Below, piece by piece: positions 6,901 to 12,937 of a stretch of 17,306 bases of DNA (the first letter of the stretch is position 1; every line of letters begins with the position of its first letter). The position numbers and the translations under genes are program-made. The stretch comes from Chloroflexi bacterium UBA4730 (GTDB lineage: Bacteria; Chloroflexota; Limnocylindria; P2-11E). Under the pieces are notes generated by a model. The model was not told the DNA's origin. It searched no databases and worked only from the letters and a program-made list of their open reading frames with translations. The stretch is from assembly GCA_002404155.1 (NCBI GenBank), contig DHJC01000082.1, forward strand, positions 43,677-60,982, in the 5' to 3' direction.

Positions 6901-7857
6901 ATGGGCCAAGACATCGGCGGGAACACCGTCGCGCGCCGTCCGCTCGCCGAGCATCCGGCGTGGAAGCGTGGCCTGCACGCCGAGAGCCTGGCCTCTCGGA
7001 TGATCCTCCCGGTCGTCGTCTCGGCGTCGGTCGAGGATCGGGAGCGGGTCGAGGGTACCGGCCGGCTGGAGCGTCTCTCCCTCACCGAGCTCGTACGCGA
7101 CGCCCGCGCCGCCGCGTCCGCCGGGTTCGCCGGGCTCCTGCTCTTCGGCGCCACAGATCGGAAGGACGCGCGCGCGTTCATCGCGAGCGAGCGCGACCAC
7201 ATCGTGCCCCGCGCCATCCGCGCGGTGAAGGAGGCGGTGCCGGAGCTCGGCATCGCGACGGAGGTGTGCGTCTGCGCGTACACCGAGCACGGCCAGTGCG
7301 TCCTCTTCCGGGACGGCAGCGCCGACGTGAGCGGCACGCTCGAGCGGCTCGGTGAGATCGCCGTGGCCCACGCCGATGCCGGCGCCGACCTCCTCATCCC
7401 GTCCGGCATGCTGGACGGCAGCGTCGCCGCCGTTCGCCGCGCCCTGACCGGAGAGCACGACGAGGTCCCGGTCGCGGCGATGGCGAAGCTCGAAAGCACG
7501 CTCTATTCGATGCACCGCGTCCTGGTGGACGCCGCGCGGATCCGCGAGCGCGCGGTCCCGCTGCTCGCGGCCGATGATCCGAGCGCGTCACGGGCTCGCG
7601 CGCTGCGCGATGTCGCCGAAGGAGCCGACGCGGTCGTCGTGCAGCCGGGGACCTCGGCCCTCGACATCGTCGTCGGGCTCAGGCCCCTCGTCCGGCGTCC
7701 GCTCATCTCGTTCCACACCGCCGACGAGCACGCGGCCTTCATCGCCGCGGCCGAGGATCTCGACGGTCCTGCCGCCGAGCGCGAGACGCTCGCGGCGTCG
7801 CGCCGCGCCGGCGCGGATCTCGTCATCTCGTATGGAGCGTGGAACGCGGCTGACTGA
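6901..7857 (+). CDS. Porphobilinogen synthase (HemB/ALAD) homologue lacking the P-site catalytic lysine
   Basis: 318-residue protein collinear with delta-aminolevulinate dehydratase (E. coli HemB, 324 residues). Matches seen: LLLFGATDRKDA, the zinc ligand motif EVCVCAYTEHGQC (Cys123, Cys125, Cys133; His130), AGADLLIPSGMLDGSV, the A-site lysine in AAMAKLESTLYS (Lys196), Tyr202, Arg206, Arg217, EGADAVVVQPG, LDIV, and RRAGADLVISYGAW (Tyr311). Departures: the P-site Schiff-base lysine of the family motif MVKPA is Gln248 (CAG, 7642-7644); the family's Gln after the Arg217 position is Leu221; the SGEYA segment reads TADEHA, losing the conserved Ser and Tyr; and the Asp of PSDMMDG is Gly169. Family knowledge says the P-site lysine is essential for PBG formation, so this is probably not a working synthase. 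ATG 6901 is chosen because homology starts just after it; longer starts would run into the divergent gene. Function unknown. Confidence 0.85.
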   Translation: MGQDIGGNTVARRPLAEHPAWKRGLHAESLASRMILPVVVSASVEDRERVEGTGRLERLSLTELVRDARAAASAGFAGLLLFGATDRKDARAFIASERDHIVPRAIRAVKEAVPELGIATEVCVCAYTEHGQCVLFRDGSADVSGTLERLGEIAVAHADAGADLLIPSGMLDGSVAAVRRALTGEHDEVPVAAMAKLESTLYSMHRVLVDAARIRERAVPLLAADDPSASRARALRDVAEGADAVVVQPGTSALDIVVGLRPLVRRPLISFHTADEHAAFIAAAEDLDGPAAERETLAASRRAGADLVISYGAWNAAD

Positions 7858-7867
7858 GTCCGCCTGC

Positions 7868-7873
7868 TAGCGT
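7868..7873 (+). promoter_or_regulatory. Candidate -10 box, M16 protease operon
   Basis: TAGCGT ending exactly 7 nt before the ATG at 7881, placing a predicted transcription start on the A of the start codon. There is no Shine-Dalgarno sequence in the 23 bp between the HemB-like stop and this ATG. Confidence 0.45.
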
Positions 7874-7880
7874 CGTACGC

Positions 7881-9173
7881 ATGCGATTCGAGCGCGTCGT
7901 GCTCCCGAACGGCGTCCGGGTGCTGGTGAAGGACATGCCCGAAGCGCGGTCGGCGTCCGTCGCCGTCTACGTTGGCGTGGGCTCCCGCGCGGAGACGAGG
8001 ATCAATGCCGGGACGAGCCACTTCCTCGAGCACATGGTGTTCAAGGGCACGGCGAACCGGCCGAGCGCGTCGGAGATCAGCCAGCAGATCGAAGGCGTCG
8101 GTGGTTCGGTGAACGCGTCGACCGACAAGGAGGCGACGGTCTTCTCGTCATTCGTTCCGGCGCGGCATTACCTCCTGGCCCTCGACGTCGTCGCGGACAT
8201 GGTCCGCGCGCCGCTGCTGCGCGAGAGCGATGTCGAGTCCGAGCGGAACGTGATCGTCGAAGAGATCCGCATGTACCGCGACCAGGCCCAGGATCGGGTG
8301 CACAGCCTGATCGACGAGCTCCTGTACCCGAATCATCCGCTCGGCTGGGAGGTCGCCGGCCGGCAGGCGGTCGTCCTCAGGCTCACGGCGCCCGGTCTGC
8401 GGGAGTTCATGGAGACGCAGTACGCGCCGGAGCGGATCGTCGTCGCGATCGCCGGCCGCATCGACGAGGCCGAGGCCATCACCGCGGTCAGGTCGCGATT
8501 CGGCGACCTGGCGGCGCGCGCACCGATCAACGGCAGGCCCGCGCCGCGGCCGGGACGCACACGGACCCGGACCCTCGCGAAGCGTGGCGAGCAGGCCCAC
8601 GTGTGCATCGGCTGGCGCGGCGTGCCGCAGCTGCATCCCGACAAATTCGCCATCGACATGCTCAACGCGGTGCTGGGCGAGGGCATGTCCAGCCGGCTGT
8701 TCCTGGAGCTGCGCGAGAAGCGCGCGCTCGCGTACGACGTGCACTCCTACATCTCGAACTACTCGGACGCGGGCCACTTCGTGATCTACGCGGGCGTGGC
8801 GCCGACCCGCGCGCGCGAGGCCGTGACGGCAGCGCTCGCCGAGGTCGCGCGGCTGCGCGCGGAGCTCGTCCCGGAGGTAGAGCTCCTGCGGGTCCGCGAC
8901 TTCGTGAAAGGCCACATCGAGCTTCGGCTCGAGCACTCGCGTGGCGTCTCGAGCTGGCTCGCCGGCCAGGAGCTGTTCCTGGATCGCATCCGCAGCGTCG
9001 AGGAGCTCGTCGCGATCATCGACGGCATCTCGGCCGCCGACATCCAACGCGTCGCGCAGCAATACCTGCGGCCCGAGCTCGCGTATCTTGCGGCGGTCGG
9101 GCCGCGGGCGACCGTGAGCGAGCTGGGCGCACCCGACGCGGACGAAGAGCCGCAGATGGAGAAGGCGTCGTGA
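7881..9173 (+). CDS. M16 family zinc metalloprotease
   Basis: Insulinase/pitrilysin (M16B-type) peptidase of 430 residues, the usual length for a half-clamshell subunit. The inverted zinc motif HFLEH is at residues 47-51 (His47, Glu50 catalytic, His51), and the third zinc ligand is Glu128 in ERNVIVEEIRMYRDQ, 76 residues after the second His as in the family. The N-terminal start VVLPNGVRVLVKDMPEARSASVAVYVGVGSRAE is typical. The C-terminal half contains the non-catalytic M16 domain (LNAVLGEGMSSRLFLELREKRALAY). The family degrades small peptides or leader sequences in the cytoplasm. No signal peptide is seen. It overlaps nucleoside diphosphate kinase by 4 bp. The specific substrate is unknown. 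Confidence 0.95.
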   Translation: MRFERVVLPNGVRVLVKDMPEARSASVAVYVGVGSRAETRINAGTSHFLEHMVFKGTANRPSASEISQQIEGVGGSVNASTDKEATVFSSFVPARHYLLALDVVADMVRAPLLRESDVESERNVIVEEIRMYRDQAQDRVHSLIDELLYPNHPLGWEVAGRQAVVLRLTAPGLREFMETQYAPERIVVAIAGRIDEAEAITAVRSRFGDLAARAPINGRPAPRPGRTRTRTLAKRGEQAHVCIGWRGVPQLHPDKFAIDMLNAVLGEGMSSRLFLELREKRALAYDVHSYISNYSDAGHFVIYAGVAPTRAREAVTAALAEVARLRAELVPEVELLRVRDFVKGHIELRLEHSRGVSSWLAGQELFLDRIRSVEELVAIIDGISAADIQRVAQQYLRPELAYLAAVGPRATVSELGAPDADEEPQMEKAS

Positions 9174-9643
9174 CCGAGAACGTCCAACGGACCCTCATCG
9201 TCCTCAAGCCGGACGCGGTGCAGCGCGCGATCGCGGGCGAGCTCCTCGCGCGCTTCGAGCGGCGTGGCCTGCGGCTCGCGGCCCTCCGGCTCCTGAAGGT
9301 CGAGCGCCCGCTAGCCGAGAAGCACTACGCCGTGCACCAGGGGAAGTTCTTCTACGAGGAACTGGTCAAGACGATCAGCACGTCGCCCGTCGTCGTCGCC
9401 GTGCTCGAGGGGCCGAACGCCATCGCGGTCGTGCGTGCGATGGTCGGCGCGACGCGGCCCCATGAAGCAGCGCCCGGGACGATCCGCGGCGACTACGCGC
9501 TCGTCGGGCTTCGTAATCTCGTGCACGCGAGCGACGCACCGGAGACCGCGGCTGCGGAGATCGCGCTGTGGTTCCCCGAGGGTGTCGTGGCCTACGCCCG
9601 TGATGTCGAGCGCTGGATGACCGACGAGGGCGCCCCCAGCTAG
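9170..9643 (+). CDS. ndk: Nucleoside diphosphate kinase
   Basis: Ndk transfers the gamma-phosphate of ATP to nucleoside diphosphates through a phosphohistidine, keeping NTP/dNTP pools in balance. The protein is 157 residues. Landmarks: TLIVLKPDAVQR with Lys13, the mid-region HEAAPGTIRGDYA, and the active-site His119 in RNLVHASD. The C-terminal WFPEGVVAY segment is slightly longer than in the shortest bacterial Ndk proteins. The start is GTG 9170, overlapping the M16 protease stop by 4 bp (GTGA), so it is probably translated by coupling. All expected catalytic residues are present. Confidence 0.97.
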   Translation: MTENVQRTLIVLKPDAVQRAIAGELLARFERRGLRLAALRLLKVERPLAEKHYAVHQGKFFYEELVKTISTSPVVVAVLEGPNAIAVVRAMVGATRPHEAAPGTIRGDYALVGLRNLVHASDAPETAAAEIALWFPEGVVAYARDVERWMTDEGAPS

Positions 9644-9649
9644 CTGTAC

Positions 9650-9723
9650 CGGTGCCGTACGCATGTGTCCGGTTTGGGTAATAAACCCTGTCTTCAGGAC
9701 TCAATATCGTTTAACTGGCACCG
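9650..9723 (+). ncRNA. Possible structured RNA in an AT-richer intergenic region
   Basis: In the 146-bp gap between ndk and the EAL gene, CGGTGCCG (9650-9657) can pair with TGGCACCG (9716-9723), including one G-U pair. It encloses GGGT-AATAA-ACCC (9676-9688), or alternatively GGTTT/AAACC at 9671-9687, and CCTG-TCTT-CAGG (9687-9698). The two inner hairpins share base(s) and may be alternatives. The stretch is visibly richer in A+T than its flanks. I see no match to the conserved cores of c-di-GMP riboswitches, and the T-arm needed for a tRNA is absent. It could be a 5' leader element, a terminator region of ndk, or chance. Confidence 0.25.
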
Positions 9724-9776
9724 CTTTGTAACCGATCTAGCTCAAATGAGAGATGGCCGCGTAGCGCGCATGCCCA

Positions 9777-9782
9777 TATCAA
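9777..9782 (+). promoter_or_regulatory. Weak candidate -10 box, EAL-receiver gene
   Basis: TATCAA ending 7 nt before the ATG at 9790. It has the TA start but lacks the final T of TANNNT. Supported mainly by the fixed 7-nt spacing shared with other first genes. Confidence 0.3.
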
Positions 9783-9789
9783 CAGCCGC

Positions 9790-11001
9790 ATGCTGCCGCT
9801 CGAGACGAGGCTGGTGCCGGAAGATTTCGAGCAGGCACTCGCCCATGGCGACGTCGGGATCGCGCTCCAGCCGCTGGTGAACCTTCGCAGCGGGAACGTC
9901 GTCCGGCTCGAAGCGCTGGCCCGCTGGCAGCACCCGGTGCGCGGCCAGATCGCTCCGGCAACGTTCATTCCCCTCGCCGAACGGTGCGGCGCGGTGACAT
10001 CGCTCGCGTTCCACGTCCTGCGCCAGGCGTCCGATCGCCTGCCGGACTGGCGCCAGCGGGTCCCGGACCTCCGGGTCGCGGTGAACATCTGCGTCCAGAC
10101 GATGCAGGACCCGTTGTTCGCCGACCGGCTGGCGGCGTTCCTCAAATGCAACGGCGCGAGCGCCAAGTGGTTCGATCTCGAGATCACCGAGAGCACCTTC
10201 ATGCACGAGCCGGAGCGCACGCTCCAAGCGGTCGAGGAGGTGCGGAAGCTCGGCTTCGTCGTTTCGATCGACGACTTCGGCACGGGCTATTCGTCCCTCG
10301 GCTACCTCGCCACGCTGCCGGTGAATGCGGTGAAGATCGACCGGCAGTTCGTGACCCCGATGACGACGGATCACCGCCGCGAGGCCATCGTCCGCGCGAC
10401 CATCGCGCTCGGCCACGACCTCGGCTTCGAGGTCGTCGGCGAGGGCGTCGAGGACCGTGAGACCTGGGAGCTGCTCGGCGCGCTCGGCTGCGATGTCGCG
10501 CAGGGCTATCACATCGCGCGCCCGATGTCTCCGGGCGACGTCCGCTCGTGGCTCGAGGTCTGGGACCCGCACCTCGCCGCGGTACGCCGGCCGCGGCTCG
10601 AAGCCGCGCGCCGGGCGAGCGCGCACGGCGCGAGGTCCCCGCGCCACGTGCTCGTCGCGGACGACGAACCGGCGATCGTGGAGATGATCCGCGACATCCT
10701 CGAGGAGTACGGGTTCCGTGTCGTGACCGCGGCCAACGGCTCCGAGGCGCTGCGTCTCGTCGAGGAAGCGGAGCCCGAGGTCGTGCTCCTCGACATGAAC
10801 ATGCCGGTGCTCGACGGTGAGGGCTTCGTCGCGGCCGTCCGCGCGCGCGGGCTGCGAATTCCGATCGTGGTCATGACCGCCGGCTCGAGCGCGAAGCGCT
10901 GGGCCGCGGAGCTCGGCGCCGACGCGTACCTCAGCAAGCCGTTCGAGCTCGCGAGCCTCGTCGACGTCACCAAGCGCTTCGCGACGAGTGGGAGCGGCTA
11001 G
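9790..11001 (+). CDS. Cyclic-di-GMP phosphodiesterase (EAL) with C-terminal receiver domain
   Basis: 403 residues in two domains. Residues of about 10-255 form an EAL domain with the catalytic set intact: Glu41 in EALARW, Asn99 in VAVNI, Glu131 in LEITES, Asp161-Asp162 in IDDFGTGYSSL, Lys182 and Asp184 in VKIDRQF, Glu218 and Glu221 in GEGVED, and QGYHIARPM at 238-246. It should therefore hydrolyse c-di-GMP to pGpG. Residues of about 285-398 form a response-regulator receiver domain with acidic pocket Asp291-Asp292, phosphoacceptor Asp335 in LLDMNMP, Thr363 and Lys383. Receiver domains normally precede the output domain; here the order is EAL-REC. No GGDEF domain and no membrane span are seen, so it is cytoplasmic. 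No partner histidine kinase is in the window. The stop codon overlaps the convergent gene's stop (CTAG). Confidence 0.95.
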   Translation: MLPLETRLVPEDFEQALAHGDVGIALQPLVNLRSGNVVRLEALARWQHPVRGQIAPATFIPLAERCGAVTSLAFHVLRQASDRLPDWRQRVPDLRVAVNICVQTMQDPLFADRLAAFLKCNGASAKWFDLEITESTFMHEPERTLQAVEEVRKLGFVVSIDDFGTGYSSLGYLATLPVNAVKIDRQFVTPMTTDHRREAIVRATIALGHDLGFEVVGEGVEDRETWELLGALGCDVAQGYHIARPMSPGDVRSWLEVWDPHLAAVRRPRLEAARRASAHGARSPRHVLVADDEPAIVEMIRDILEEYGFRVVTAANGSEALRLVEEAEPEVVLLDMNMPVLDGEGFVAAVRARGLRIPIVVMTAGSSAKRWAAELGADAYLSKPFELASLVDVTKRFATSGSG

Positions 11002-12356
11002 AGCGGCCGGAGCGCCTTCAGGAACTCGTCCGCGAATTCGGCGATCGGTCGAAGGAACACATCCGGGGTGATGCCGCCGGCCAACAGCGCCAGGAAGATG
11101 ACCGCCCCGAGGATCCCCGCGACGGGCCGCGGCTCGATCCGCCAGCCCTCGGGCGATCCGGCGAAGAGCTGTACGCCGGCACGAAGCTGCGCGATGAGCA
11201 GGAGGAACGCCGACGCGACGAGCGCGCTCCCGGCGACTCCCGACACCGCGTACGCGATGAGGTCGACGAAAAAGTGGCCGGGGAACGTGACGAGCGGCGG
11301 GGCGCCGATCATCGCGATCCCGCCGGCGATGAACACACCGGCCGCGAGCGGCGCGTGGGTGACGTTCGGGCGGTCGCCGGCGGCGCGCCGCTCGAGCGTG
11401 CCGGCGGCGAGCAGCTGCTGCGTGGCGCATGCGCCGGTGACGAGCGCGGTCGCGATGCCGCCGATGATCCCCGGCCCCGAAAGCGTCGCGATCCCGACGA
11501 GCGCGGAGCCGAGGTTGGAGATGACGGCGTAGACGACGAGCCGCCGCAGGTCGTTCGCCCCCGCGGCGAGCAGCGCGCCGCCGAACGCCGAGGTCAGCCC
11601 GATCGCGAGCAGGAGGTCCTGGACCTTGCTCACCTGCACGATCGCGGGCAGGAGGCCGCTCCCGGCGAGGATCTCGGCGAACGCGATGAACGTCACCGGC
11701 ACAAGAACGCCGAAGTAGAGTGCGAGGGCCGACGCCGGAGCCTCGCCCGCGAGGAGCGCGGCGTGGGTGTGGAAGGGGATGGCCGCGAGCATGAGCGCGA
11801 ATGACACGAAGAGCAGCACCACCAAAAGCACCACGGTCGTCGCGGGCTGATCCTTCGGCAGGCTTGCCGCGACCGCGAGCGCGCCGAGGCCCAACGATCC
11901 GCCGAGCACGACGAAGGAGAAGTGGCGGACCGCTGCCTCGACGCTCCGGTTGCGGTGCACCTGGAACGTGAACGTGCCGACCGGCACGAGTAGTCCGACC
12001 ACCAGCAGGGCGAAGATGACGATCGGCGAGCCGACCACCAGCACCGCGAGCGCGACGGCGCCCACCATGAGAGCGGTGGGGAAGAAGTTGTACGCCGGCT
12101 CGTCGAGGAGCACGTCGACGATGAGCATCGCGACCGTCGCGAGGATGATGAGCCCCGCCAGCCGTCCGAGCGCCGATACCCGCAGATCGACATCGAGGAG
12201 TCGCGCCACCGTGTCCACGGGCGTCACGCTCACGGCCGTGAACGCGATCACGATCGCGCTGAGGCTCAACCAAGCGACCGCGTTGACGCGCTTCCGCAGC
12301 GCGAAGGCCGCGCACGCCGCGAGCGCGAGGAAGATCGCCGGCGACGCGACCGTCAC
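10998..12356 (-). CDS. NuoN/HyfF-like antiporter-family membrane subunit (divergent)
   Basis: Polytopic protein of 452 residues, about 13-14 hydrophobic spans, related to the proton-conducting subunits of complex I, hydrogenase-4 and Mrp antiporters. Recognisable family segments: AAIPFHTHAALLAGEAPASA (about 191-210), NDLRRLVVYAVISNLGSALVG (268-288) and GAPPLVTFPGHFFVD (351-365). Compared with functional family members, the TM7 lysine position before the PFH motif is Met189 and no TM5 glutamate is visible in VIFALLVVGLLVPVG, so proton pumping is doubtful. GTG 12356 is chosen because it makes a GTGA overlap with the preceding stop and hydrophobic family sequence begins there; the upstream open frame is low-complexity arginine-rich shadow. 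Third and last gene of the trio. Confidence 0.8.
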   Translation of the reverse strand: MTVASPAIFLALAACAAFALRKRVNAVAWLSLSAIVIAFTAVSVTPVDTVARLLDVDLRVSALGRLAGLIILATVAMLIVDVLLDEPAYNFFPTALMVGAVALAVLVVGSPIVIFALLVVGLLVPVGTFTFQVHRNRSVEAAVRHFSFVVLGGSLGLGALAVAASLPKDQPATTVVLLVVLLFVSFALMLAAIPFHTHAALLAGEAPASALALYFGVLVPVTFIAFAEILAGSGLLPAIVQVSKVQDLLLAIGLTSAFGGALLAAGANDLRRLVVYAVISNLGSALVGIATLSGPGIIGGIATALVTGACATQQLLAAGTLERRAAGDRPNVTHAPLAAGVFIAGGIAMIGAPPLVTFPGHFFVDLIAYAVSGVAGSALVASAFLLLIAQLRAGVQLFAGSPEGWRIEPRPVAGILGAVIFLALLAGGITPDVFLRPIAEFADEFLKALRPL

Positions 12357-12937
12357 GCGTCGCGGACCGCGCGCTCGTTCACGATCAGGAACGCGCCGGC
12401 GAGCGCGGCGACGACCTCGAGCCATGCGAGCGCGAGCGTCGTGGCGAGCCGCGGCTCGGGCGCCAGGCGCGCGAGGAGCTGGACACCGGTAACCAGCACG
12501 AGCGCCGCGAGCGACATGCGCACGGCGCTGCGCGCCGTGAGCATGATCGCGACGCCGCTGGACAAGAGCCACGTGCCGGCGACCTCGACGACGACGCCGG
12601 AGCCATCCTGGAACAGCGGTAGCGTCGCGGGCTCGCCGGCGACGGTGCGGAACGACGCGTAGGCGAGGGGGGTGACGATGGCGGCGGTGAACGTGCCGAG
12701 CCAGAGACGCCACCCCGGATCCTCGCCGTAGGTGTTGTCTCGCGCGGCGACGAACAAGATGCCCGCGGCCGCGAGTCCGGCTACGGCGCTGACCGCGACC
12801 TGCGGCCCCGTGGCTGCCGTCGCCGCGATGACGCTCGCGACGGCCGCGATGCCGACGAACGCGACCGCGATGACCCGGAGGCGGGTCGCGCTGTTCGCCG
12901 CGAGCGTCACGAGCGCGATCAGACCGAGGTAGATCAC
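12353..12937 (-). CDS. Small membrane protein, NuoK/HyfE-like
   Basis: 194-residue membrane protein with roughly six spans. The C-terminal half resembles the NuoK/MnhC/HyfE family: TWLLSSGVAIMLTARSAVR, then a span, then ALAWLEVVAALAGAFLIV, in which Glu174 sits where the conserved third-helix glutamate of NuoK is found. The second-helix glutamate is not apparent. The length and position between a NuoL/M-like and a NuoN-like gene parallel hyfE in hydrogenase-4 operons. The start is GTG 12937, overlapping the upstream stop by one base (TAGTG); its own TGA overlaps the next GTG by 4 bp. The family call is tentative because similarity is weak and rests on context as much as sequence. Confidence 0.6.
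   Translation of the reverse strand: MIYLGLIALVTLAANSATRLRVIAVAFVGIAAVASVIAATAATGPQVAVSAVAGLAAAGILFVAARDNTYGEDPGWRLWLGTFTAAIVTPLAYASFRTVAGEPATLPLFQDGSGVVVEVAGTWLLSSGVAIMLTARSAVRMSLAALVLVTGVQLLARLAPEPRLATTLALAWLEVVAALAGAFLIVNERAVRDA

Noticed and set aside
9650..9723. tRNA gene (74 nt with an acceptor-like end stem)
   Set aside because: There is no T-arm with a TTCGA-like loop, no D-arm with GG and no 7-nt anticodon loop on either strand.
9716..9730. Sigma-54-like promoter (TGGCACCGCTTTGTA) upstream of the EAL gene, tempting because rpoN is in the window
   Set aside because: The -24 part fits TGGCAC, but the distance to the -12 element is one base short and the essential GC reads GT, so it should not function as a standard sigma-54 promoter.
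9665..9880. Small ORF of 71 codons between ndk and the EAL gene
   Set aside because: It runs out of frame into the EAL gene, has no recognisable domain, and its only non-shadow part is the AT-rich intergenic stretch.
9742..12315. 857-codon open frame on the minus strand
   Set aside because: It spans the EAL-receiver gene and part of the NuoN-like gene out of frame, with Arg/Ala/Gly-rich composition typical of a high-GC shadow frame.
12357..12713. N-terminal extension of the NuoN-like protein to 12713
   Set aside because: The extension is Arg/His-rich, unlike a membrane protein, and overlaps the HyfE-like gene in another frame; the GTG at 12356 gives a clean GTGA junction.
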